Assembly: GCA_010356995.1 (NCBI GenBank)
Contig: ML996693.1
Span: 496,001 to 560,000 of the forward strand
Length of the DNA: 64,000 nucleotides
Direction: 5' to 3'
Source of the DNA: Trichodelitschia bisporula
Lineage: Eukaryota; Ascomycota; Dothideomycetes; Phaeotrichales; Phaeotrichaceae
Shown here: positions 1-10,200 of the stretch, one piece after another
How positions within the stretch are numbered: the first letter of the stretch is position 1
Layout of the letters: the number at the start of each line of letters is the position of its first letter
Notes under the pieces: generated by a model
Told to the model about the DNA's origin: nothing
Database searches by the model: none
The model's input: only the letters and a program-made list of their open reading frames with translations
Position numbers and translations under genes: made by a program

Positions 1-30
1 ACTTGCCGACCACGCAAGCGAAGTTCCACG

Positions 31-654
31 ATGCCGCGCGGCAAAATCGATGTCCTGCTCAACCTCGTCCCCGATGCCCCGTCCTCTGTTCTCGAACACC
101 TCGCTTCGGACCCCGCGCTCGCCACCGCGCAAGACGCGCATGGATACTCCCTCCTCCACGCGGCGGCGTCGTACGGACATGAAGACCTGGTCCGCACACT
201 CGTGAACACGTATGCCGTCCCTGTAGACATCGTCGACGAGGACCGCGAGACCCCCCTCTTTGCCGTGGAGACGGTGGACATGGCACGGGCGCTGCTTGCG
301 CTAGGCGCTGATACCGAATGGCGGAATGCGGAGGGCTTGACGGCGGAGGAGAAGATTGAGGGGGAGGGGGAGTGGCCGCTTGTTGCTGCGTTTTTGAGGA
401 GTCGGAGGGAGGAGAGGGATGGGGAGGCGCCGGAGGGGGTGAAGGTTGATGTTAGGACGGTGGAGGAGCAGAGTATGGGGGAGGGAGAGGTGGATCCGGA
501 GTTTCGGAGGAGGATTGAGGAGCTTGCTGCGAGAGAGGACTTTCAGAGTGAGGATGGGCAGAGGCAGTTGAGGGAGTTGATTACGGATGCGGTTATGGGA
601 CTGAGGAGTGAGGGGGCTGATGCCGATCGCGAGGTTAGGAGACGGGTTGAGTAG
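31..654 (+). CDS. Ankyrin-repeat protein (YCR051W-like)
   Basis: A single-exon frame of 207 aa. Ankyrin-like units are visible at about residues 35-105: a 'GYSLLHAAASYGHEDLVRTL' type helix pair, then 'DRETPLFAV' and 'ALLALGADTEWRNAEGLTAEE'. The C-terminal half is charged, rich in Glu and Arg, and probably helical. Size and layout resemble the small fungal ankyrin proteins related to yeast YCR051W (about 220 aa), whose role is unknown; protein-protein binding is the safe inference. The frame is open upstream to the window edge, so an upstream exon cannot be excluded, but the ATG at 31 gives a normal-length protein. Confidence 0.75.
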   Translation: MPRGKIDVLLNLVPDAPSSVLEHLASDPALATAQDAHGYSLLHAAASYGHEDLVRTLVNTYAVPVDIVDEDRETPLFAVETVDMARALLALGADTEWRNAEGLTAEEKIEGEGEWPLVAAFLRSRREERDGEAPEGVKVDVRTVEEQSMGEGEVDPEFRRRIEELAAREDFQSEDGQRQLRELITDAVMGLRSEGADADREVRRRVE

Positions 655-1335
655 TGCGGGGAAGTGACGGGATGTCTGCCTAAGTGGAGGGGTAGACAGA
701 GAGAATACCAAAAGTACCGGGCTTAGGTGCCGAAGCATCAATCCTAACTTTAAAGCCATGTTAACCGTAAGTATCTGCCTATCCTCACTCTCCAACATAA
801 GTCATTGAGCACTGGTCTAATCCTCTATAGATATTCGACATAATGTGGAAAACAGTTCATGGCAAATAATTCAGTGTTGGTTGCGTGCCAGTGATACGAC
901 ACCTCGATGGTTCTCTGTCAGGTCCATTCGTGTTGGGTCAATATCGTTCCCTCGGGATCGCTCCTTTTGTTGTACCAAGGCCACACAGTCGTGCTGCGTC
1001 CCTCTTGCCGTTTTGGGAAACAACACAAAACCGTGCCTGCTTTCTGGCAAGAACATCAAGGCCGCTCCCAAAAGCACGGTGCTGTGGTGCTGTGGTGTTG
1101 CGGTCTTGGCCGCAACTCCAGCTACATAAATATCGCGATTTTGGCAGCAACATCGATTCCTCTCCAACACAACCACATCTCCTATCTCGAGCTCCCCCCA
1201 TCTTTTCGAACGCTCCCACAACCTTGACGTTCAGTCTCCTCAATTCCTAAGGAACTACTTGTCTCACTCCGTTGCGACCACTTACTTCAAGGTATGTTCC
1301 CCTATTCATTCCCACAAACAAAGCTGACAGATCAG
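655..1335 (+). promoter_or_regulatory. Intergenic region with 5' leader and likely 5' UTR intron of the secreted peptide gene
   Basis: No supported gene lies here. A TATA-like 'cataaata' is at about 1125-1132. A donor GTATGT at 1292, a branch-like 'gctgac' at about 1323 and an acceptor CAG ending at 1335 would make a 44-nt intron ending immediately before the ATG at 1336. A short GTG/GTT-rich repetitive run sits near 1079-1102. Confidence 0.45.
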
Positions 1336-1590
1336 ATGGTTTCTTTCAAGAACGTTGTCGTGGCCGCGGTCTACGGCATCACCGTCGTTGGAGCCCTGGC
1401 CGTTCCTGTCACCCCTACCAACATGGACAAGCGCGCTGTCCTCGACAATCAGATCTCGGAAAACATCGACAAGAAGAAGCCTCATCCGGCCGTGGCTCCG
1501 CTCCAGTGCCCGGCTGAGTGCGGCTGCGACTCCCCCTTCCCGGCCTGCGACATCACGGAGTGTCGCAAGTGCTGCTCCGAGATGTGTTAG
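1336..1590 (+). CDS. Small secreted cysteine-rich protein (effector or antimicrobial-like candidate)
   Basis: 84 aa from the ATG at 1336. An upstream in-frame ATG at 1294 exists but lies inside the predicted 5' UTR intron. Residues 1-22 form a signal peptide: K5, a hydrophobic core 'VVVAAVYGITVVGALA', and an Ala-x-Ala cleavage site at 20-22. A Kex2-type K32-R33 follows a short propeptide. The mature part of about 51 aa ends in a dense eight-cysteine block (C-x3-C-x-C-x6-C-x4-C-x2-CC-x3-C) with the last Cys at the C-terminus. I do not recognise a family. The features fit a secreted, disulfide-bonded peptide such as a fungal effector or defence peptide; function is inference. Confidence 0.7.
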   Translation: MVSFKNVVVAAVYGITVVGALAVPVTPTNMDKRAVLDNQISENIDKKKPHPAVAPLQCPAECGCDSPFPACDITECRKCCSEMC

Positions 1591-2786
1591 GATGGATCTT
1601 CAGTGCGGGATCTTAATGGACGGTTGTTGTGATGGATTGTTATCGGACACGGAGTGCACTTTCTGCGCTCTAGTTAGAATAGTTCTATGGCTTTTTCTGC
1701 TTGAGTTCTGCGTTGACACCTCCTTTATGGGAGTGGAGTCGACCGTCTCGGAGCAGCTATACGGCTAGTTCTTTTCGGATTTGTTTGATAGCTACGCCAT
1801 CTTCTGTCATGTTAGCGCCTAATACCAACCACTGTGCGCTTACTCTTGATACGTGATATGTGCATTCGACTTTGCTAGACTTACACTGGAGTCGAGTCAA
1901 GCGAAGTCCAAATTATGTGAACATCATTTCGCGAGGTCTAGCAGTACGAACAATTCCCTCCAAGTAAGATAAGACAGACTTGACTTTTTAGCATGCCACA
2001 AGCATGAGCATGAGCCTGGCTATTCTATATAACCGCTAATTAGTACATACTCTTTCCATGTACCTGCTAACAAGTCCATACTCTTTCCATGTACCTGCTA
2101 ACAAGTCCATACTCTTTCCATGTACCTGCTAACAAGTCCATACTCTATGTAACTGCTAGGAAGTACTTACATTTTCTATGAAACTGGAAGTGAGTACATA
2201 CATTTCTATGTAACAGTAAGTGAGTACATACATTTCTATGTAACTGTAAGTAAGTGCATACATTATCTATATAAATCTCCTCAATTTTAGACCTTGAGGT
2301 ATGCACCGAATCCATGCTCTGTCGTCATATACCGAATGCCCGCTTCAAACTGAAGGGATGAGTTCCAGGGGAACGGGAAGAGGATAGAGCTGAGAGATTG
2401 GAGTCAGACTACCATCATTCAGACACTGGCCGTTACTGGTTATACTAGCTTCACATTGCCGACCAAAGTACAAGATGTCATCTTATTGTGAGAATATGTG
2501 ACACTATCTACTTGATTATGATTATGTGCTCCAGCATCGCTCACCACCTGTTCACCTGGCACATGTCCCCTATCAGCCCCACAGGGTATCGACCCAGACG
2601 TAAAGTTTCCGCCCCCACCGCCCCCAAAACAGCCACAACACCTCCAATGCAACCGCCGGGAGCCTGGCGGTTAAAGAAAAGAAAGGCCATCTCCAGAGTA
2701 ATGCATTCAACCACTGTCTATATTCAGACCACCCAAAGCACTCCCCTCGCGGGGCCCAGCTCTTTACCAACACCTCCCCAACATGC
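1591..2786. other. AT-richer intergenic region between the peptide gene and KAP114
   Basis: No convincing coding sequence. It holds the 3' flank of the secreted-peptide gene, a minisatellite at about 2046-2275 with a TATA-like 'tatataaa' at its right end (about 2267-2274), and then the 3' flank of the importin gene on the other strand. Confidence 0.6.
2046..2275. repeat. Minisatellite, 31-bp unit with degenerate tail
   Basis: Three near-perfect 31-bp units start with 'catactctttccatg' at about 2046, 2077 and 2108. They are followed by four or five diverged units built on 'tacatacatttctatgtaac'. The units share 'cat-ac..tt-c-atgta-c-g-taa' spacing and become progressively more degenerate to the right. 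Confidence 0.85.
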
Positions 2787-5700
2787 CTAACCGAACGACT
2801 GCAACTTCTCCTGTTCGGCGGGCGAGAGCGCATTGAAAATATCGCCAAAGCCCGGCTTCGCCGCCGCATTGCGGAAGAACTGCATGAGGTAGGCCTGCGT
2901 CTCGTCGTCGGGCTGGCGGTTCGCAAAAGGTGTCTCCTCGGCGAAGGCCATAAGCTCTGCGTGCGAAGGACTTAAGATTCCGTTCCTCCAGTGCGCTACG
3001 CTGGATGCCTGGAACTTACCTTGCTTCGTGGTACCTAGACCAAGATCGAGGACGTCGTCATCGTCCTCCCATTCCTCATTCTCGTCGCTGCCTTCTGAGA
3101 CCGCATCTGCGGTATTGAAGTCACGCCGAGAACCACTCGCGTGCAAGAGCTCTTCCACCAGTACCTTGATGATCTTGATGTTTGCAGGAACAATGGTAAA
3201 GTGATCCGGATCTGCACGCGTTAGTAGGGCTCAGTATACAGCGGGGAACTACGAGTTCAACGCACTCCGACGCGCTTGGGACCGAGTTACGATCCTACCT
3301 GAGTCATTGATAACGAGGTCACCCTTGACCTGAATCTGAGACAGACGGGGATCATCGAGGTCATAGAGCTTGGACAGAGCAATCACGCTGGAAAGTTAGT
3401 GAAGGCTAAGACATATCAGGGAACGAAAGACATACTTCTGACGGATCTCGTCATAGCCAACGAAATTGACCGAGTTCTCAAGCCATTTGCTCATCACAAC
3501 CTGCAGCCCGTTCTGGTCGCCCACCTGAACACCCGCAAGGAAGTCGAGGACTTCGCGGGCGCTAACGAGAGAAAGACGGGCAAACACAAGGATCAAGCTC
3601 TGGATAAACTGCGCCTGAGTCGCAGTGCCGAGCCGGAAAGCAACCGCCCTTAGCAGCTGCTCGAGATATGGCCCGAGCCGCTCAGCACCAGCCTTCTCCA
3701 CAACTTCAGCTGCGAGACCACCAACCTCAGCGGCAGAGTTGTCGTCTACACTGGGACCGAGCAGCCGGTCGATGATAACGAGCGCAATCTCGAGTCCACC
3801 CTTGCCTTGCTCATTGCGCCACTCGAAGAACTGCTTGTAATCATGTACAAGGATGTTCCGAACGCACGAAGTCGCGGCCTTGAGTAGCTCGTCGTCCGTC
3901 GCCTCCATCAGAATACGGTTCAGCTTTGGCATAACCGTAGCCACAAACCCGTTTGGCAGCGGCTCTTGTCCATGCTTGGAGAGCTTTGAAAGAAGCGTGG
4001 CGGCAAGGTTTGTGAGTGCATTCTCCTCCGTGAGCGTACCCATGTCGAAGACGCCCATCAGGGACGGCAGGACCTTAGCACAGAGCTGAGTATAAGCATC
4101 GGGGCCAGCCTTCGAAAGATCCTCAGCTACCTCCTCAAAAGTCTCGTCGACTAGGCAGGAGATGTTAAAGTTGTTCGCGCTCTGGCTTGCGATGGTGAAC
4201 AAAAGATCCAGCCCGGATCCCGTGAGGCAAACCTGCTTGTCGAGGAGGATGGCATCACGGAGCGTCTCAACCATAGTAACCAGAAGGTCCTCAGATTCCG
4301 CGAGGTCGGCAAAATCCTGGGCTCCGATATAGTTGGACAGCGCTTGGATAACAGCGGCTTGGAGAGAAAGGGTGATTTCCGACCGCACGGCTTGTAGGTA
4401 AAACTGAAGTGTGCGGATGCAAGAAACTTGGACCACCTCGGAGGAATCCTCGTTGATGGCCTGGAGGCTCGTCTGCATGAAGGTGCTGGAGACTTGGCCA
4501 ACCGCCGCAGGGCATGCCATCGTCAAGCTGCCAGCAAGTATGTGGCCGCGAGCACGCAGGAACTCATCGTCCTGCTGGATTGCGTACTGAGCAAACTCAA
4601 GACAGGCCGCCGCAGCCTCGTTGGTGAAGTGCTGCTGGATGTGCTCGTAGTCCCCGAGCAGCTGGCTTAAAATGTACAACGCAGCCTCTTTTGCCTTCCA
4701 GTTGTCTGGGGTCGAATACAACTGGCGCGTGTAGGTCAACAGGGCCTCGATTGTCGGCACCGAAAGCCACTCTCCGAGCTTAATCACTAGATCGCCGCAG
4801 GCCGTACGGGGAGTAAAGTTGGCGGTCACGCTCGTCTCTTCAGAGAGGAAAACGTTGATGTCGATGTTCCAAAGACCTTCTTCCTCCGTAGTGATCTGCG
4901 AATATCCGACAACAAGCTTCATTACCTCGACAATCCAGTTTGACCCGGTGCCCTGGGACTGTTGCAATTGATTCTCAAGCTCCTTACGCACAGGGGCTGC
5001 CCGAAGGCAAGACTGCATGAAGTCAAGCTCCTCGAGAACCAGAAAGTCCAAAGAGAACGGCAAACCATCATTATCAACAAGACGACCCTGTCCCTGGGCT
5101 TCAATGAAAAGTCGATTATATGCAGCCTGGAGTGATGACAGCTCCTCCCAAATCGAGGAGAAGAGCACGGGGCTCTGTGGAGCAAGAATAGAGGGAAAGA
5201 GGGTCCGTATCCGCATGAGTACCTACTGAAATGAGTTGATGCCGGGCAACACTTGTATTAACTGACCTTGATAACCTGCAGTTTCAGCGCAACGAGTCCC
5301 CTGTACGTTTGGGCCGTCTCGCTCCGGGAGTTCTCCTCCTCCTCGGACGGCGGAGGCGGCAGCTGCGTCTTGATCACCTCCATGAAGAAGGGCATCCAGG
5401 CACTCAAGGCCTCATCGGCAAAGACCTTGACCGTATCCTTATTGTCTGCCATGATCATCTCAAGAATATCGAAGCACACTCGGAAGACATTAACCGCCAA
5501 AGCCCGATGAATGGGTTTCCTGTTGTTGTTGACTGCAACGTCATACACCGTCTTGACGAGGTCCCGTGCGTAGCGAAAGAATTGCACATCGTTGAGGCAT
5601 TCGTCGACTAAGTCACCCAGCACTTTCAGAGCTCCGTGCAGCTGGTCCTCGGCGCCTGTCTGAATGACCTGCAGTATGGTTCCCAGCAAATCCGGCCAGT

Positions 5701-6076
5701 CTTCCGGAAAATCAGCATTGGCGATCTTACTCACCACGTAGCTGGCGGCACCCTTGACCTTGCGGTCCTGGGTTCCGCTAACAGCAAGCGTGAGAAGCAT
5801 CTGGCGAATCCGTAGCTTTTCGTCATCAGGTACCAGCACTTGTCCTTTGAACTCATCGAATTGGGGGCTCCACGCTTCAAGAACAAATATCTTCAGGCTG
5901 AGAAGTGCCGATTGGCGGATGTTTACGGGTACGGAGTCGTGCGAACCGATGGACGTCAGAGCAAGAGCAAAACCAGGTGCGGCGTAGAGGGAACGCAGCT
6001 GCTGCTCGGCATGCTTCCGCGGCCCCTCGGCAGGCAGCTGGGTGTTCGCCAGCAGGTGGATTAACTGGTCTTCCAT
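2787..6076 (-). CDS. KAP114: Importin-beta family karyopherin (Kap114 / importin-9)
   Basis: Nuclear import receptor of the Kap114/importin-9 type; in yeast it carries TBP and histones. Exons on the minus strand: 6076-5267, 5222-3436, 3387-3299, 3211-3020, 2956-2787, giving 1015 aa, the normal length. Introns are 44, 48, 87 and 63 nt, and all junctions keep frame. The N-terminus shows the importin-beta region ('AEQQLRSLYAAPGF', 'NIRQSALLSLKIFVLEAW', 'DFPEDWPDLL'); HEAT-like helices fill the middle. A strongly acidic loop near residues 935-950 (EEWEDDDD) precedes 'LDLGLGTTKQELMAFAEE', as in the family. The start is the MEDQLIHLL methionine at 6076; the frame extends upstream to 6175 but with no family-like sequence. 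The last intron (2957-3019) is stop-free and in frame. Gene diverges from REV7. Confidence 0.93.
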
Positions 6077-6548
6077 TGTAAACCCGAGGTAGATGTCGTT
6101 TCCATGCACGGAAGGACGCTTCTGTAGGGGGACGGTTGGGTTGAAGCGGGGTGGGAGGAGGGGTTGTGTACACAAAATTTGCTAAGACTGGTGAGCTCTG
6201 GAGATGGGGTGGATTCCTGAAGTTGTGAATAGGATGGAGAAGTGGGGTGTGGGATTGGTAGTACGTTAGTGGGACTTCAAATGTGGGGGGGGTTGTCTAA
6301 GGACAGTTGAGGATGGCGGGAGAGTTTCTAGGCACTGACGTGCAGTTGTCAGTGGAGCGCGTCTCGTGGAGAAGCTATCGATAAACTGCTTGGCATGGCA
6401 GAATCTCAAGGGTCCGACAACCGCCTTTGACGCGTCCTCGTCACGCTAAGACCAGCTGGTGCTACACCACTTCGAAGATATATCAGAGCAGTGCGGGGTG
6501 CCATTCTGCGCGTTCTATTCTCACGATCATTCAGCAACGACGTTGACC
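6077..6548. promoter_or_regulatory. Shared divergent promoter region of KAP114 (-) and REV7 (+)
   Basis: 472 bp separate the two start codons. G-rich and T-rich tracts are present ('gtgggggggg' near 6284) but no clear TATA box. Two genes pointing away from each other imply that both promoters lie here. Confidence 0.6.
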
Positions 6549-7226
6549 ATGACTGAGCCTATTACTTATACTTCGCTGGTGTCAACATTTGCCGACTTTC
6601 TCATCGCCGCCATCCACACGATTCTCTACGAGCGACAAATATACCCGCGCACTTCCTTTCTCTCCGCGCGCAAATACAACTTCCCGGTGCGGCAGTCTAG
6701 GCATCCGAAGGTGTGCACATGGATCGCCGATGCCGTGGCCGCTGTTGAGGCAGAGATGCTCGACTGTGCCGTAGAGCGCGTCGCTGTGGTCATCTTCTCG
6801 CAGCAATCCCAGCCACTCGAGCGCTTTATGTTTGATATGAGCCGATTCCCAGTCGTCGGCAAGGAGGACATCACCACACCGATCGAGAATGCTGTGTCGA
6901 TTGTCAATCTGGAGGAACAGTTTCGCGCAGTCATGTCCAAGCTCAGCGTGTGCGGTTCTTCCCTCAAACCTCTACCAGAGGGATGCTCCTTCACCGTAGC
7001 CATTGAGTTGAAGGATGAAGCCGATGCGCCAATTGGCCACCCGCAGCCCTGGATTCCTACGCAGCCATCGCTGCAGCGGGAAATTTGCCAGCGCGATACG
7101 GTGGACACGCAGGTCAGGCGAGGCAAGGATCTCGGGGGTGTCAGGACGACGCCTTTGCGGGCCGTCGACGCGGGGGATGTGGTTTTTGAGATGTGGATCG
7201 AAGAAGGGCAAGCAAAGGCCACTTGA
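6549..7226 (+). CDS. REV7: HORMA-domain protein, DNA polymerase zeta subunit Rev7 / MAD2L2-like
   Basis: 225 aa in one exon. Residues 1-130 match a HORMA domain: 'TSLVSTFADFLIAAIHTILYERQIYP', then 'FLSARKYNFPVRQSRHP', then the central helix 'VCTWIADAVAAVEAEMLD', and 'RVAVVIFS' followed by 'PLERFMFDMSRFPVV'. This order is typical of Rev7, the non-catalytic subunit that bridges Rev3 and Rev1 in translesion synthesis. The C-terminal beta strands ('DVVFEMWIEE') fit the safety-belt region. I chose ATG 6549 over the upstream in-frame one at 6459 because the HORMA fold starts right after it. An alternative is another HORMA protein (Mad2), but Arg-rich YNFPVRQSRHP favours Rev7. Confidence 0.85.
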   Translation: MTEPITYTSLVSTFADFLIAAIHTILYERQIYPRTSFLSARKYNFPVRQSRHPKVCTWIADAVAAVEAEMLDCAVERVAVVIFSQQSQPLERFMFDMSRFPVVGKEDITTPIENAVSIVNLEEQFRAVMSKLSVCGSSLKPLPEGCSFTVAIELKDEADAPIGHPQPWIPTQPSLQREICQRDTVDTQVRRGKDLGGVRTTPLRAVDAGDVVFEMWIEEGQAKAT

Positions 7227-10200
7227 GCAGCGGCGTTGCATTGAAAGCAAACGTCCCTGGTCTTGCTGATGTGGTGAATTGGGTGGTACAACAGCGGTCA
7301 GATGGTCGGGGCATTTCACGGATTGTGGGACTTTTGCTCATCAGAGACCGATCTCACGCTACTCTCCCCACGAGGCTGAGCTAGCCCGCGACACCGAATT
7401 CGCAGCATCGGATGGCAACAAAGCACCCAAACGTCCGGCGCAGGGTCAGAGACATTGGGGGCTGGTTACGGTACTTTGACTCTGGCTTATCGATGCGCTA
7501 CCATTGTAATTGGTGCTGGTGGATGATAGCCGCCGGCGACAGTTCGATGTTGTGATACTTGGCGGACGCCCCGATAATCGCGTCGTCTCTCATTCGGAGG
7601 ATCGGATAGCCTTAGCCAACCTCCCGGGAGCTTTGGCTTCAGCGGGGAATCGAGTACGCACTATCGCGACGCCATGGTTGCAGGCCCCATTCCACAGGCC
7701 CTGAAACACATCTTCCGGCCATGCATTAGCTGCGTCACGGGTCACCGTTCCGCCAGCCATTGCCCACAGTGCATCGAGTACACATCTGCAGTGCAATAGC
7801 GCCGGCGCCGAGGTTCGCTTTTCCGATCCATACCCCCGATGCGCGGACATGACAATGCAGCAGCTCTGCAGCAACGAGGCACGGCAGGATGGCTTCGGCG
7901 TCTGGCGGCGGCATTGACATGAGACGTGGACGAACAATATTCTCCGCTGCCAGGATCAGCATGCTGGCTCAATCAAGCGGCATGAAACTCATATAAATCT
8001 CTTTAGCCCGCATTTCCATCCTCCACATGGCGGCAGGGTGGATCCCGAGGAAGCGGGCCGATTGTTATTTGGGAGTTCGGCACACAAAGGCCAAATTTGG
8101 ATGTTGGAACAACAAATCACCGGAACTGGCATCAACACAGCGCGAGGCTAAAATTGCTTGCGAGCAGCCGACCAGGTCTTCAAATAAATCAGATTGTTCT
8201 TGTTTCACATTCAAATTCAAATTCGTCAACTAGAAGAGGTGCGGTCCGTCTCGCAATTTTTTCTCGGGAGTTGATCAGTCGCTTTTGCTGTTGTTGGAGT
8301 GACCGGGGCACCCCGGCAGCCACAGTCAATCCGCATGAGCCTGGAGAGACAAGAATTGGCGTAGTCTCGGTTCTTGTGTGTGCGTCTCGCTAGAGAGCTG
8401 GGACGACATGGCGGTCAGCGGTAGCTGGTATCAGAATACATGGGAGCTCAAGGTGTCTCAACTTGCATGGCTGGCACGACCGTATTACCCGGCTCATCGT
8501 GGGGCCACAGTGTCGGTGGAAACAGACAATGGAGTGCCTCGGAGGCGAATAGGTCGCGGTGCGAGGCTCGTACTGTTGAGCAAAAGCTAGCATGTGCGAA
8601 GTTGACGTGTCGGTCCTAGGCCTAACATGCTGGTCCAATGTGCGACAGCATGATTACTCGACGCGAATCTATTTGATTTAGCCATCTGATTTTGAGCATC
8701 AAGGCTGACCACCGTAAGCCTAGTCCATCATCAGCCGAACAACCGCGCGGATATCGGCGCGCCTTGCACGGATAAAGATAGGGCCGAAACAAGGCTGCGA
8801 CTTGACCTCAGGCGCGTTGGGCTGCAACTCAAGACGCCAGAGAAACCGAGTCGAAACGTCATGAAGGATTTCGAGATGAAATATTGGGAGGCCTTCCGCT
8901 ATGCGGGGCGTAACTCGGATCGACGCCGCTGCCGAATGGCATATGCTGCCGAGCCAGGCCCGACGATACACAACACGCCGTTGTCTGCACGGCGCCCAGA
9001 GTGTTTACATCCCGTCAAATGAGATGGTGCAGAATAACTGACAACCCCGCGAAGTTTCTTCTTCTCATCACTCGCAGCCGCCATGAAGGAGGCCGTACAC
9101 CCATCTTACGACATAAGGCTGTCGCCAGCACATCTCGTTCGCCGACGTCGAAAGAGGCTCAGCGAGGCAGCGTTGCTGCCCAAAGAGTGATGCAATCCTG
9201 CTGCAGTTCAGGTCAACGCAGGTCTGATGTGAGTCACGAAGTTTTACGCGTCGGTCAACGCCCGTTCACAGCCTCGATGAACAAGCGCTGCCTGCGCATC
9301 TTTTGGTACCCCTTTTTGGGTATTTCTCTCCAATACATCCGTACTGTGTCAGCATGGCGGCGACACTGCCCGGCCCCAGGTCAACAGGCAGACGGATATG
9401 AACCTCTCAAGAGGCGGCTTTTGAACCCTCATTTCAAAGGTCTCCCAGTACTGCCCTCTACGCGACACTGCCCGATATCAGGTGCGCGAGTCCTTACCAT
9501 GTGATAGTATCCCAAACCAAATCGCGGCCTCAATCTGGTAAGCTCGATCGTCCATTCGCACGCAGGGTTCGGAAAATTGATTGCTTATTGGGACGCGGGG
9601 CCCAGACCGAGGGGCGATGACGTCCGGCCGGTTGCCTCCCGCCGTCGCGTCTCGCATCTCGCTTGAGCTGCTCGAATCTTGCTGCTTGCGGCTTGGTGCA
9701 TTCTTCCATCGCCTTATGGCTTCGCAGCCACCGAGCCAAGTGTGGCGCACGCTCTCTTCAGCTTTCCATGTGCTTCCGCCACCGTGGGACACCCCTGCTC
9801 GCGATGTCCGTGGGCCCAATCGGAGTGCAAGGGCTGCACCGCCACAGAAAACGGCATCGCACACCCCTGTCGAATCGGTGACTCAGTGTGCGGCCTCTGT
9901 CAGCGAGTGGAATGGCTGGCGATTCATCCAAGGGGAGTGGCCGGTCGGGATGCCGAAACGGGTGGAGTGGAAGGAGAGGAGACGACCAAGCGGAGGAGGG
10001 AAGAGGCCTGTCTCTGCTGGCCTTGTCTGCCTCCTTCCACCACCCGCTCCCTTGCTCTCCCCCTCGACCCGCGGCACGGCCGATCTCAGCTCTGTTTCCG
10101 GCGCACCTTCTCCTCACGTTCCAAACGTTAATTTGACTTCCTGCGACCCATATGCCGTGTGTGGTCCAAGAGCATCCGCTGCGTCGTCACCTCGCCTTTT

